NCBI RefSeq assembly: GCF_023896955.1
Contig: NZ_JAMHIW010000005.1
Location: forward strand, 248,001 to 312,000
DNA: 64,000 bases
From: Micromonospora sp. RHAY321
GTDB lineage: Bacteria; Actinomycetota; Actinomycetes; Mycobacteriales; Micromonosporaceae
Direction: 5' to 3'
In this document: piece after piece, positions 9,138 to 18,572 of the stretch
Numbering within the stretch: position 1 is the first letter of the stretch
Layout: each line of letters begins with the position of its first letter
The notes under the pieces: generated by a model
Database searches by the model: none
What the model was told of the DNA's origin: nothing
What the model saw: the letters and a program-made list of their open reading frames with translations, nothing else
Position numbers and translations under genes: made by a program

Positions 9138-9247
9138 ACGCCACTCCTGGTCCATCGGAGGAAGAGACCTTCGGAGCATAGCGTGATGCCCGGCACGCCC
9201 CGATATGACGGAAGGGCCCCGCATTCCGCGGAGCCCTCGCCTGTGGG

Positions 9248-9330
9248 TGGGGATGGGGGGAGTTGAACCCCCACGCCCTTTCGGGCACACGGACCTGAAC
9301 CGTGCGCGTCTGCCATTCCGCCACATCCCC
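9248..9330 (-). tRNA. tRNA-Leu (anticodon CAG)
   Basis: Read on the minus strand, acceptor arms GGGGATG and CATCCCC pair. The anticodon stem CACGG/CCGTG encloses TTCAGGT (anticodon CAG). A long variable arm GCCCGAAAGGGC marks a class II tRNA, and the T arm is GGGGGTTCAACTCCCCC. The CCA end is not encoded. A tRNA-Leu beside fhaA is a familiar arrangement in actinobacteria. Confidence 0.96.
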
Positions 9331-9564
9331 GTGGCACGACCCGGAACACTCTAGCTGCCCCGAACCCGCTGTCTCCAGCGGGCCTCGGAGATACTACGCT
9401 GTCCAAGGCGCTCGCCACGAGCGGTTACCGTTCGTGGCGGACGAAAGAGTAGCACGGTAGTCCCGGCCCACCCGAACGGGCCGGTAGCAGGCGGCCGAGC
9501 GGCGTGTGAGCTGCGCGCGCGCCGGCCGGATACCATCATGTCCTCGGGACCCGAGGAGGAGCCG

Positions 9565-10326
9565 GTGAGCGTGCTGCAACGCTTCGAGAAGCGTCTGGAA
9601 GGCCTGGTCGAAGGGGCTTTCGCCAAGGTCTTCAAAGGGGTGGTCCACCCCGTGGAGATCCTCAACGCCATGCAGCGGGAGGCCGAGGCGCACAAGGCGA
9701 TCCTGGCCGGTGGGCGCACGTTGGTGCCCAACCGCTACGTGATCGATCTCTCGCCGTTCGACCACAGTCGGCTGGCGCCGTACGCCGCCGCGCTGGCCCA
9801 GGAGTTGGCCCAGTCGCAGGCGGAGTTCATCGGCGAGCAGGCCTGGACGGTCTACGGCGATGTGATCGTGGAGATTGAGCGGGGCGAGGGCCTGGACACG
9901 GGGATGTTCCGGGTCACCGCCGAGGTCTACACCGGCGGCGAGGTCGCCCCGGTGTCGGCACCCGGCTACGACGCCGGCCCGCCCGCGTACCCCGCGTACG
10001 ACCAGGGTGGTGGCTACGGCCCGCCGCCCGGTCATGGTGGTGCCCGCAACGTCCGGCTGGTCTCGGGCGACGGGCGCACGTACCCCCTCCAGATGGGGTC
10101 GACGGTGATCGGTCGCGGCGACCAGGCCAACCTGCGCCTGCCCGACGTCGGCATCTCCCGGCGACACGCCCGGCTGGATTTTGACGGCGGACAGGTCGTG
10201 CTGACCGATCTGGGGTCGACCAACGGCACGATGGTCAACGGCCAGCGGGTCTCCGCGGTCGCCCTCAACCCCGGCGACATGGTTCAGCTCGGCACCACGA
10301 CGCTGACCTTCCGCGTGGACGGCTGA
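9565..10326 (+). CDS. fhaA: FhaA-like protein: DUF3662 domain plus FHA domain
   Basis: 253 residues from the GTG at 9565, which follows GAGGAGGAG; the in-frame ATG at 9538 lies ahead of this ribosome site. The N-terminal DUF3662 domain spans about 1-110 (VLQRFEKRLEGLVEGAFAKV). A Gly/Pro/Tyr linker leads to a C-terminal FHA domain (about 165-250) with the phosphothreonine-binding motifs VIGRG, ISRRHARL and LGSTNGTMVNG. In mycobacteria FhaA binds phosphorylated MviN and other PknB targets to regulate peptidoglycan synthesis; that role is taken from the family. It is the first gene of a seven-gene run through pknB. Confidence 0.93.
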   Translation: MSVLQRFEKRLEGLVEGAFAKVFKGVVHPVEILNAMQREAEAHKAILAGGRTLVPNRYVIDLSPFDHSRLAPYAAALAQELAQSQAEFIGEQAWTVYGDVIVEIERGEGLDTGMFRVTAEVYTGGEVAPVSAPGYDAGPPAYPAYDQGGGYGPPPGHGGARNVRLVSGDGRTYPLQMGSTVIGRGDQANLRLPDVGISRRHARLDFDGGQVVLTDLGSTNGTMVNGQRVSAVALNPGDMVQLGTTTLTFRVDG

Positions 10327-10332
10327 CCCGCC

Positions 10333-10818
10333 TTGCCGGAGCTGGTCATCACCGTTGCCCGGTTCGGGTTCCTGATCCTGCTGTGGATCTTCGTGTTCAC
10401 GGTGGTCGGTGTGATCCGCCGGGACCTCTTCGCGGGAGCACGGTCCGGCCGCCTGGTGGCCGCGCCGCGCGCAGTGGGCGCCTCGACGGGGCAGGCGGCC
10501 AAGCCGGCGAAGGTGAAGCGGGGCAGGGCGGCACACCAGCTGGTGGTGACCGCCGGTCAGCTGGCCGGCACCCGGATCACTCTCGGTGAAGCGCAGATCA
10601 CCATTGGTCGGGCTGAGGACTCCACCCTGGTCATCACCGACGACTACGCCTCCGCGCGGCACGCCCGGCTCGTGCCGCGCGACGGGCAGTGGTTCGTCGA
10701 GGACCTCGGCTCGACTAACGGCACGTACCTCGATCGCGCTAAGGTCACCGGACCAACCCCCGTCCCCCTCGGCGTGCCGATCCGGATCGGCCGCACTTCC
10801 CTCGAATTACGGCCATGA
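10333..10818 (+). CDS. fhaB: FhaB (FipA-like) membrane-anchored FHA protein
   Basis: 161 residues with a TTG start six bases after fhaA. One membrane segment at residues 5-27 (VARFGFLILLWIFVFTVV) is followed by RRDLF, a basic linker and a C-terminal FHA domain with TIGRAED, ARHARL and LGSTNGTYLD. FhaB reads phosphothreonine signals from the PknA/PknB system and in mycobacteria interacts with FtsZ and FtsQ at the septum. Its ATGA overlap with pstP couples it to the phosphatase that would reverse the same phosphorylations. Confidence 0.94.
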   Translation: MPELVITVARFGFLILLWIFVFTVVGVIRRDLFAGARSGRLVAAPRAVGASTGQAAKPAKVKRGRAAHQLVVTAGQLAGTRITLGEAQITIGRAEDSTLVITDDYASARHARLVPRDGQWFVEDLGSTNGTYLDRAKVTGPTPVPLGVPIRIGRTSLELRP

Positions 10819-12290
10819 CTCTGACCCTGCGCTATGCGGCCCACAGCGACCGCGGTCTGATCCGAGACGGTAATCAAGACTCCGTCTACGCCGGGCCGCG
10901 GCTACTCGCCGTCGCCGACGGCATGGGCGGCATGGCCGCCGGTGACGTCGCCAGCAACATCGTCATCGGTGCCATGGCGCCGCTCGACGAGGACGTCCCG
11001 GGGGACGCTCTCGTCGACGCGTTGCGTTCGGCCGTGGGCACCGCCAACCAACAACTCCGCGACACGGTGGACGCCAACCCGCAGCTGGAGGGGATGGGCA
11101 CCACGCTGACGGCGACCCTCTTCTCCGGCAGCAAGCTGGGGATGGTCCACATCGGCGACTCGCGGGCCTATCTGCTGCGCAACGGCGAGTTCGCGCAGAT
11201 CACCAAGGACGACACGTACGTCCAGATGCTCGTCGACGAGGGCCGGATCAGCGCCGAGGAGGCGAGCAGCCACCCGCAGCGGTCGCTGCTGACCCGCGCC
11301 CTGGACGGCCGGGACATCGACCCTGAGTACTCGGTGCGGCAGGTGTTGCCGGGCGACCGGTACCTGATCTGCAGCGACGGCCTCTCGGGCGTGGTCAGTG
11401 CCGACACCATCGGCGAGACCCTGCGTGAGTACCCCGACCCGCAGAAGTGCGTCGAGCGGCTGGTGCAGCTCGCGCTGCGCGGCGGCGGGCCGGACAACAT
11501 CACGGTGATCATCGCCGACGCCACCGACCACGACATCGTCGAGGCGACGCCGATCGTCGGCGGCGCCGCCGCCCGCGACCGGGGCATGGCCACCTCCGCC
11601 GACGACTCGACCCCGGCCGCCCGGGCCTCGGCGCTCTCCGCGCCGCGTCCTCCCGCCCCGGAGGAGCCGGCGTCCCAGGACGACGACGAACCGGAGCGGC
11701 GGAAGCACCGGCCGGTGCGGGCGACCGCCATGGCGCTGGCCCTGCTGGTGATCCTCGGCGGCGGCGTCTTCGCCGGCTGGACCTACACCCAGCGGCAGTA
11801 CTACGTGGGTGCCACCGAGGAGGGGCAGGTCGCTGTCTTCCGGGGCATCCAGGGTCAGATCGCCGGAATGGACCTCTCCAGCGTGCACCGCACCAGCGGT
11901 ACCCGGCTGGACGACCTCACCGTCGCGGCGCAGGACACCGTCAAGGTGGGCATCCGGGCCAAGAGCGAGCCGGACGCCGAGCGCCAGCTCGCCGAGCTGA
12001 CCAGCGACACCCCGAGCAACCCGAACCTGAAGCCGCTCTGCCCGGCCGACCCCACCACGGCGGGTGGCGCGCCGACGCCGACCCCGACGCCTGCCGGGAC
12101 GACCCCGGCGCCGAACGGCAGCCCCAGTGCCGGCGCGCCGGTGACCCCCAACGGGGTCGTCAGCCCAACGCCGACCACTGACGCCACCGCCGCCGTCGGT
12201 GCGACCGGCCCGACCACCACACCCGACGCCACGCCCTCCGACCCGGCCAGTCCGGCGCTCGACCCGGCCGGTTGCCGGTCTCCCGAGTGA
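10815..12290 (+). CDS. pstP: PstP, PP2C-type Ser/Thr protein phosphatase
   Basis: 491 residues, ATG overlapping the fhaB stop by four bases. The PP2C domain occupies about 1-235 with metal-binding motifs RDGNQDSVY, ADGMGGMAAGDVAS, HIGDSRAYLLR, SDGLSGVVS and GGPDNITVII. An acidic and basic linker, a single membrane segment (about 304-326) and an extracellular domain ending in a Pro/Thr/Ala-rich tail follow. PstP is the sole cognate phosphatase for PknA, PknB and their targets in actinobacteria and acts at the inner membrane face. The Pro/Thr tail is longer than in mycobacterial PstP and probably spans the wall. Confidence 0.96.
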   Translation: MTLTLRYAAHSDRGLIRDGNQDSVYAGPRLLAVADGMGGMAAGDVASNIVIGAMAPLDEDVPGDALVDALRSAVGTANQQLRDTVDANPQLEGMGTTLTATLFSGSKLGMVHIGDSRAYLLRNGEFAQITKDDTYVQMLVDEGRISAEEASSHPQRSLLTRALDGRDIDPEYSVRQVLPGDRYLICSDGLSGVVSADTIGETLREYPDPQKCVERLVQLALRGGGPDNITVIIADATDHDIVEATPIVGGAAARDRGMATSADDSTPAARASALSAPRPPAPEEPASQDDDEPERRKHRPVRATAMALALLVILGGGVFAGWTYTQRQYYVGATEEGQVAVFRGIQGQIAGMDLSSVHRTSGTRLDDLTVAAQDTVKVGIRAKSEPDAERQLAELTSDTPSNPNLKPLCPADPTTAGGAPTPTPTPAGTTPAPNGSPSAGAPVTPNGVVSPTPTTDATAAVGATGPTTTPDATPSDPASPALDPAGCRSPE

Positions 12291-12320
12291 GCGTCGGCTG
12301 AGATCCCGAGGACTCCACCC

Positions 12321-13811
12321 GTGACCGTAGCGGCCACACCGGCACCCTCGCCCGCCACCACGGGCGGGGAGTCCGGCGTACGCCTGGCCCGGTCCCGACG
12401 CAACGCCGAGCTGTCCCTGCTGCTGCTCGCCATGGTGCTGGTGGCCGCGTACGGGGCGACCGTCGAGGCGAACCTGCTGGACACGGTGACCCCGGACTTC
12501 TGGATGCCCGCCGCCGCACTCGGCGCGGTCTTCCTCGGCCTGCACCTGGTCATCCGGTTCCTCGCCCCGTTCGCCGACCCGGCGCTGCTGCCGGCGGTGG
12601 CCCTGCTCAACGGTCTCGGGGTGGGCTTCCTGCGCCGGATCGACCTGGGTGAGGCCGCCCCGGTCGACCGGGAGAGTCTCGCGATCTTCGCCGGCATCGG
12701 CGGGCGGCAGTTGGCCTGGACGCTCGCCTCGGTGATCCTCGCCGCCGGGCTGCTCGCCATCATGCGTGACCACCGTTCGGTCTCCCGGTACGCGTACACC
12801 CTGGGTCTGGCCGGCATCGTGCTGGTGATGCTCCCGGCGGTGCTGCCGAGCAGCATCTCCGAGATCAACGGAGCCAAGCTGTGGATCCGGATCGGTGGCT
12901 TCTCCATCCAGCCGGGTGAGTTCGCCAAGCTGGCGCTGCTGGTCTTCTTCGCCTACTACCTGGTGCGCAAGCGCGAGGTGCTGTCGCTGGCCAGCCGGCG
13001 TTTCCTCGGCATCGACTTCCCGCGCGGGCGCGACCTCGGCCCGGTGGTCGTGGTCTGGCTGATCAGCCTCCTGGTGCTCGTGTTCGAGAAGGACCTGGGC
13101 ACCTCGCTGCTGTACTTCGGCATGTTCGTGGTGACGCTCTACATCGCCACCGAACGGGTCAGCTGGCTGCTGATCGGCCTGGTCCTCTTCTTCGGCGGCG
13201 CCTACCTCGCCTACGTCCTCGGCGAGATGGTCGGCGGCCCCTTCGCCAACTTCTACCTGCGTGCGGAGATCTGGCTGGATCCGTTCGCCGACCCGACCGA
13301 CAAGGGCTACCAGCTCGTCCAGGGGCTGCTCGCCCTCGGCACGGGCGGGCTCTTCGGCGCCGGGCCGGGCGGCGGTCAGCCGGAGATCCTGCCCGAGGTG
13401 CAGAACGACTTCATCTTCGCCGGCATCGGTGAGGAGATCGGCCTCTTCGGGCTCTCCGCGCTGCTGGTCGTCTACCTGCTCATCGTGGAGCGGGGCCTGC
13501 GCGCCGCGCTCGCGGTCCGGGACTCGTTCGGCAAGCTGCTCGCCGGTGGTCTCGCGTTCACCCTCGGCCTGCAGGTCTTCGTGATCGTCGGCGGGATCAG
13601 CAAGCTCATCCCGCTGACCGGCCAGACCACCCCGTTCCTGTCCGCCGGTGGCTCGTCACTGATGGCGAACTGGCTGCTCATCGCGGTTCTGCTGCGGGTC
13701 TCCGACGGAGCCCGCCGGCCGGTCACGGGGGGTGGCGGCAAGGCCGCCCGGCCCGCCGGTGGCCCGCCCGAGCAGCTGCACGGTGCTCCCACGGAGGTGA
13801 TCAAACCGTGA
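12321..13811 (+). CDS. rodA: RodA/FtsW-family SEDS peptidoglycan glycosyltransferase
   Basis: 496 residues, GTG start. Multiple membrane segments (about 10-12). SEDS motifs are visible: NGAKLWIRIGGFSIQPGEFA, VFEKDLGTSLLYFGMFV, FAGIGEEIGLFG and GLTGQTTPFLSAGGSS-like text near residue 435. SEDS proteins polymerise lipid II and work with a class B PBP, here encoded by the next gene, which overlaps it by four bases (GTGA). By position it is RodA, serving polar or lateral elongation, rather than the divisome FtsW; sequence alone does not separate the two sharply. Confidence 0.95.
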   Translation: MTVAATPAPSPATTGGESGVRLARSRRNAELSLLLLAMVLVAAYGATVEANLLDTVTPDFWMPAAALGAVFLGLHLVIRFLAPFADPALLPAVALLNGLGVGFLRRIDLGEAAPVDRESLAIFAGIGGRQLAWTLASVILAAGLLAIMRDHRSVSRYAYTLGLAGIVLVMLPAVLPSSISEINGAKLWIRIGGFSIQPGEFAKLALLVFFAYYLVRKREVLSLASRRFLGIDFPRGRDLGPVVVVWLISLLVLVFEKDLGTSLLYFGMFVVTLYIATERVSWLLIGLVLFFGGAYLAYVLGEMVGGPFANFYLRAEIWLDPFADPTDKGYQLVQGLLALGTGGLFGAGPGGGQPEILPEVQNDFIFAGIGEEIGLFGLSALLVVYLLIVERGLRAALAVRDSFGKLLAGGLAFTLGLQVFVIVGGISKLIPLTGQTTPFLSAGGSSLMANWLLIAVLLRVSDGARRPVTGGGGKAARPAGGPPEQLHGAPTEVIKP

Positions 13812-15313
13812 ACGCACCCCTGCGCCGCGTCGGCGTCGTCGTCATGGTCCTGTTCGGCCTGCTCTTCGCCAACCTCAACTGGATCCAGGCATACAAGGCC
13901 GACGAGTACCGCACCAGCGACTACAACGGCCGGGTCCAGGTCGCCGAGTACGAGCGTAAGCGCGGCAACATCGAGGCCGGCGGCACGGCGCTGGCCACCA
14001 GCAAGGAGACCAGCGGCAAGCTGAAGTTCCAGCGCACCTACCCGGGCGGGGCCAAGTACGCGCAGGTGCTCGGCTACAAGCCGGTCAACCTGGCCGACAC
14101 CGGCATCGAGCGGGTGGAGAACGATTTCCTCGCCGGCACCAGCGACCAGCTGATCGGCGACCGGTTCAAGGACATGTTCACCGGCGACCAGACCGGCGGC
14201 GGCAATGTGCTGCTCACCCTCTCCAAGCGTGCCCAGGACGTGGCGTACGACCAGATGCGCAACAACCAGCAGGGGGTGAAGAAGGGCGCGGCGATCGCCA
14301 TCGACCCGCGTACCGGGGCGGTGCAGGCGCTGGTCTCCATGCCCAGCTTCGACCCGAACCCGCTGGCCAGCCACGACACCAACGAGGCGGCCGCGGCGTA
14401 CAACAAGCTGGAGCAGGATCCGGATGGCCCGCTGAAGAACCGCGCGCTCGGCGAGACGCTGCCGCCCGGCTCCACCTTCAAGATCGTGGTGGCCGCGGCC
14501 GCGCTGGAGAACGGCATCAGCAAGTCCACCCAGATCCCGGCCGGCTCCAGCTACACCCCGCCCACCTCCGGCGAGCCGATCCGCAACGCCCATCCGTCGA
14601 TCTGCCCCGAGCCGCAGGTCACCCTGCTGGACGCGGTGACCGAATCGTGCAACACCGGCTTCGCCCAGCTCGGTGTGCGCCTGGGCGCCAACACCATCAA
14701 GGAGAAGGCGCGGCAGTTCGGCTTCGAGCAGGACGACCTCACCGTCGGCCAGCTCGGCGAGGACGGCCTTCCGACGGCGGCCAGCCGGACCGGCACCATC
14801 CAGAACGCCGACGGCGGGGACGACCCCGCCGCGCTCGCCCAGTCCTCGATCGGCCAGCGGGACGTCCGGATGACCCCGCTGCAGGGCGCGATGATCGCCG
14901 GCGCGGTCGCCAACGGTGGCAGCCAGATGCGGCCGTACCTGGTCCGGCAGCTGCTCGCCCCGGACCGGACGACCAGCTACTACACCGCCAAGCCGAGGGA
15001 GCTGCGCCAGCCGGTCTCCGGTCAGGTCGCCGGTGACCTGCGCGACATGATGGTCAGCGTGGTCCAGAAGGGCACCGGCGAGAAGGCGGCGATCAACGGC
15101 TACACGGTCGGCGGCAAGACCGGCACGGCGCAGTCCGCGCCGGACCGACCCGACCACGGCTGGTTCATCGGCTTCGCGCTGGACAAGAACGGCACCCCGG
15201 TCTCCGCGGTCTGTGTCGTCCTGGAGCAGGCCGGCAGCGGCGGCAGCGCCGAGGCGGCCCGGATCGGCGGCCAGATCATGCGGGCCGCCATCGCCGACCC
15301 CGGGGGCCGCTGA
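13808..15313 (+). CDS. pbpA: PbpA, class B penicillin-binding protein (transpeptidase)
   Basis: 501 residues, GTG overlapping the rodA stop. One N-terminal membrane anchor (about 5-25), a dimerisation region, then the transpeptidase domain with Ser222-x-x-Lys225 in PPGSTFKIV, SCN at 280-282 and Lys437-Thr-Gly in GGKTGTAQ. All three active-site motifs are intact. It crosslinks the glycan strands made by its SEDS partner RodA on the outer face of the membrane. In actinobacteria PbpA is phosphorylated by PknB, which fits the operon. The next gene begins one base after its stop. Confidence 0.96.
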   Translation: MNAPLRRVGVVVMVLFGLLFANLNWIQAYKADEYRTSDYNGRVQVAEYERKRGNIEAGGTALATSKETSGKLKFQRTYPGGAKYAQVLGYKPVNLADTGIERVENDFLAGTSDQLIGDRFKDMFTGDQTGGGNVLLTLSKRAQDVAYDQMRNNQQGVKKGAAIAIDPRTGAVQALVSMPSFDPNPLASHDTNEAAAAYNKLEQDPDGPLKNRALGETLPPGSTFKIVVAAAALENGISKSTQIPAGSSYTPPTSGEPIRNAHPSICPEPQVTLLDAVTESCNTGFAQLGVRLGANTIKEKARQFGFEQDDLTVGQLGEDGLPTAASRTGTIQNADGGDDPAALAQSSIGQRDVRMTPLQGAMIAGAVANGGSQMRPYLVRQLLAPDRTTSYYTAKPRELRQPVSGQVAGDLRDMMVSVVQKGTGEKAAINGYTVGGKTGTAQSAPDRPDHGWFIGFALDKNGTPVSAVCVVLEQAGSGGSAEAARIGGQIMRAAIADPGGR

Positions 15314-15314
15314 C

Positions 15315-16730
15315 ATGCTCAGCCCCGGCGTCCAGCTCGGTAACCGCTACCGTCTCGACGAGCGGATCGCCAGCGGCGGCATGGGCGACGTCTGGCGCGG
15401 CACCGACCAGGTGCTCGGCCGGACGGTCGCGGTGAAGAGCCTGCTGCCCGCGCTGCTCGACGACCCGGACTTCGCCGAGCGGTTCCGCGGCGAGGCCCGG
15501 ACGATGGCCACCATCAACCACCCCGGTGTGGTGGACGTCTACGACTTCGGCAACGACCAGCAGATCGCCTTCCTGGTCATGGAGTACGTCGAGGGCGACG
15601 CCCTGTCGTCCACGCTGAGCCGCGTGGGCCGGCTCACTCCGGCCCGGACGATGGCACTCGTCGCGCAGGCCGCCGACGCGCTGCACGCAGCCCACGAGAA
15701 GGGCATCGTGCACCGCGACGTGAAGCCGGGCAACCTGCTGGTCCGGCCGAACGGCACGCTGGTGCTGACCGACTTCGGCATCGCCCGCTCCGACCTGGTC
15801 GGCCAGCTCACCGCCGCCGGTTCGGTGCTCGGCACCGCCTCCTACATCTCGCCCGAGCAGGCCACCGGCGGGGTCGCCACCCCGGCATCCGACGTGTACG
15901 CGCTCGGCGTGGTCGCGTACCAGTGCCTCGCCGGACGGCGACCGTTCGAGGGCGACAACGCGCTCGACATCGCCATGCGGCACGTCCGGGAGACGCCCAG
16001 GCCGCTGCCCGCCGACATCCCGCCGCAGGTCCGGGCCGTGGTGGAACGGGCGCTGGCGAAGGACCCGGCCGCCCGTTGGCCCAGCGCCGCCGCCCTCGCC
16101 GGGGTCGCCCGCCAGCTCAAGGCCGCGCTCTCCCAGCAGGCCAGGGCCGGTGGCCAGTCCGGGCCGATCTCCGGGGTGCCGTCCTCGCCTGCCGCGCCCG
16201 GCCGGGCCCAGGTGCCGCAGGCGCCGCACCACCGCCCGCCGGGTGCCCCGCACCGCCCGCCGGCCGCCGCACAGCGGCCGACCGCGATCGCGCCGGCCCA
16301 GCAGCCCCGCCCCACCGCCGTCGCACCGGCCGCCCCGCACGCCCGGCCGCCGGTCGCCCCGACCGGTTACCCACGCGGCGCGGCGGCGGTCCCGCCTGCA
16401 CACACCCGGCAGGAGCACCCGCCGGCGTACGTCCGGCAGGCCGGCCCGGCGCTGCCGGCACCCGACCCCCGCCGGTCCCGCCCCGGAATGGTGCTTCTCG
16501 CCATCCTGCTGGCCGTACTGGTCCTGCTCTGCTCCGGCGTGATTTCCTACAACCTGCGGAAGCAGTCGCAGGCTGGTGAAGCGGATGCACCGGCCGCACA
16601 GACCGTGACGTCCGGCGCGCTGGGGCTCGACGGACGCGACGATGCGACCCGGACGTCGTACCGTCGTGAGGTACGGCTCCAGCCGGGCGACGGCGGGACG
16701 ACGACGAGCGAAGGACGACAGACGCGATGA
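15315..16730 (+). CDS. pknA: PknA-like Ser/Thr protein kinase
   Basis: 471 residues from the ATG at 15315, one base after pbpA. The kinase domain spans about 12-275, with Gly-loop SGGMGDV, Lys41, catalytic Asp135 in IVHRDVKPGNLL, DFG in TDFGIARS and APE-equivalent SPEQ after the activation segment LTAAGSVLGTAS. A Pro/Ala-rich linker of about 110 residues leads to one membrane segment (about 392-414, MVLLAILLAVLVLL). The extracellular part is short with no PASTA unit, as in other PknA proteins. Its stop overlaps pknB by four bases. Confidence 0.95.
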   Translation: MLSPGVQLGNRYRLDERIASGGMGDVWRGTDQVLGRTVAVKSLLPALLDDPDFAERFRGEARTMATINHPGVVDVYDFGNDQQIAFLVMEYVEGDALSSTLSRVGRLTPARTMALVAQAADALHAAHEKGIVHRDVKPGNLLVRPNGTLVLTDFGIARSDLVGQLTAAGSVLGTASYISPEQATGGVATPASDVYALGVVAYQCLAGRRPFEGDNALDIAMRHVRETPRPLPADIPPQVRAVVERALAKDPAARWPSAAALAGVARQLKAALSQQARAGGQSGPISGVPSSPAAPGRAQVPQAPHHRPPGAPHRPPAAAQRPTAIAPAQQPRPTAVAPAAPHARPPVAPTGYPRGAAAVPPAHTRQEHPPAYVRQAGPALPAPDPRRSRPGMVLLAILLAVLVLLCSGVISYNLRKQSQAGEADAPAAQTVTSGALGLDGRDDATRTSYRREVRLQPGDGGTTTSEGRQTR

Positions 16731-18541
16731 CAGCGCAGGCCCGCCTGCTCGGTGGCAGGTACCAGGTCGGCGAGCTGCTCGGCTATGGCGGCATGGCCGA
16801 GGTGCACCGCGGTCGCGACCTCCGGCTCGGTCGGGACGTCGCGATCAAGATGCTCCGCACCGACCTCGCCCGGGACGCGACGTTCCAGATGCGGTTCCGT
16901 CGTGAGGCGCAGAACGCCGCCTCGCTCAACCACCCGGCGATCGTGGCGGTCTACGACACCGGCGAGGAGACCGCGCCCACCGGCGAGACGCTGCCGTTCA
17001 TCGTCATGGAGTTCGTCAACGGACGAACCCTGAAGGAGGTGCTCGGCGCCGAGGGCCGGCTGCAGCCCCGCCGCGCGCTGGAGATCTGCGCCGACATGTG
17101 CGCGGCGCTCGAGTTCAGCCACCGGCACGGCATCATCCACCGGGACATCAAGCCGGGCAACGTCATGCTCACCCAGACCGGCCAGGTCAAGGTGATGGAC
17201 TTCGGTATCGCCCGGGCGCTGGCCAGCGGTGCGACCACCATGACGCAGACCAGCGCGGTCATCGGCACGGCGCAGTACCTCTCGCCGGAGCAGGCACGCG
17301 GTGAGGCCGTCGACGCCCGCTCCGACGTGTACGCGGCCGGCTGCGTGCTCTTCGAGCTGGTCTGCGGCCACCCGCCGTTCGTCGGGGACAGCCCGGTCAG
17401 TGTCGCCTACCAGCACGTGCGGGAGACGCCGCCGACGCCGAGTGACATCAACCCGGACGTCACCCCGGCGGTCGACGCGATCGTGCTCAAGGCGCTGTCG
17501 AAGAACCCGCTCAACCGCTACCAGAGTGCCGGCGAGATGCGCGCCGACCTTCTCCGCGCCGCCGCTGGCCGTCCGGTGCTGGCCACCCCGGTGCTGCGCG
17601 AGGCGGAGACGGTGGCGATGGCCCCCGCCGGTGGCGGTGGCGGCTACCCGCCTGCCGCCGGCGCGCAGCAGACCCGGCAGATTCCGGCCCGGGTCGGCGA
17701 TCCCCGCCAGCGCAAGGCGTCCTCCTGGCTGATCGCGACGTTCAGCGCGGTCGGCGTTCTCGCGGTGATCGCGCTGGTCGCCGCCCTGCTCTGGAGTCAG
17801 CAGCAGGACAAGAACCTGAAGTCGGTGCCCACCGTCACCGGGAAGAGCCAGGAAGCCGCGATCACCGAACTCCGCAACGCCGGCTTCCAGGTGCAGGTGG
17901 GCGAGGTCCAGAACGCCACCTGCACGAAGGGCGCGGTGGACAGCCAGAGCCCGCAGCCGGGCACCCGCCTGGCCGAGGCTGGCACGGTGACCATCCAGAT
18001 CTGTGGCGGCAAGCCGGACGTGAGGATTCCCTCCGGTCTGGTCAACTCGCAGCTCGAGAACGTCAAGGACCAGCTCGAGGGCCAGGGCTTGGTGGTCGAG
18101 GAGCGGCAGGTGGACAACCCGGCGCAGAAGGGCATCGTGGTCAAGGTGACCCCGCCGTCCGGGTCCACTGTCCCCGGCGGGAGCAAGGTGACCGTCGACG
18201 TCTCGCGGGGCAACGTCGGCAAGGTCCCGAACGTCATCAACTCCACCCGGGACGAGGCCGCCCAGGAGCTTCGCGAAGCGGGTTACAAGGTCGCCTTCCG
18301 CGACGGTGACGAGGTGCCGGCCGACCAGGCCGGACGGGTCCAGAAGCAGAGCCCGGATCCCGGCACCGAGCTGGCCCAGAACAGGACGGTGACCATCGAG
18401 ATCAGCATCCCGGAGAAGGTCGACCCGACGCCCACCACGCCGGTGACGCCGACGCCGACGCCGACGGGCACGCCGACCGGCAACGGGGGTGGCTCTGGTC
18501 TGCCGTGGCCGTTCCCACCGAGCCGGCTCCCGGAGGAGTAG
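16727..18541 (+). CDS. pknB: PknB, PASTA-domain Ser/Thr protein kinase
   Basis: 604 residues. The kinase domain (about 12-275) has Lys41, Asp140 in IIHRDIKPGN, DFG in MDFGIARA and an activation loop TTMTQTSAVIGTAQYLSPEQ carrying the Thr pair autophosphorylated in mycobacterial PknB. Membrane segment about 334-357. Three PASTA units follow (about 364-430, 431-500 and 501-568), one fewer than the four of mycobacterial PknB. The C-terminus is a Pro/Thr linker ending in a Gly-rich tail. PknB binds muropeptides or lipid II outside and phosphorylates division and wall-synthesis proteins inside; PstP reverses this. Confidence 0.96.
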   Translation: MTAQARLLGGRYQVGELLGYGGMAEVHRGRDLRLGRDVAIKMLRTDLARDATFQMRFRREAQNAASLNHPAIVAVYDTGEETAPTGETLPFIVMEFVNGRTLKEVLGAEGRLQPRRALEICADMCAALEFSHRHGIIHRDIKPGNVMLTQTGQVKVMDFGIARALASGATTMTQTSAVIGTAQYLSPEQARGEAVDARSDVYAAGCVLFELVCGHPPFVGDSPVSVAYQHVRETPPTPSDINPDVTPAVDAIVLKALSKNPLNRYQSAGEMRADLLRAAAGRPVLATPVLREAETVAMAPAGGGGGYPPAAGAQQTRQIPARVGDPRQRKASSWLIATFSAVGVLAVIALVAALLWSQQQDKNLKSVPTVTGKSQEAAITELRNAGFQVQVGEVQNATCTKGAVDSQSPQPGTRLAEAGTVTIQICGGKPDVRIPSGLVNSQLENVKDQLEGQGLVVEERQVDNPAQKGIVVKVTPPSGSTVPGGSKVTVDVSRGNVGKVPNVINSTRDEAAQELREAGYKVAFRDGDEVPADQAGRVQKQSPDPGTELAQNRTVTIEISIPEKVDPTPTTPVTPTPTPTGTPTGNGGGSGLPWPFPPSRLPEE

Positions 18542-18572
18542 GCCGGGTGTCCCGGTTCCCGGGCCCACCGGT

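Noticed and set aside
9538-9564. ATG at 9538 as the fhaA start
   Set aside because: The GAGGAGGAG ribosome site lies after this ATG and directly before the GTG at 9565. Known FhaA proteins begin with a similar short basic/hydrophobic helix.
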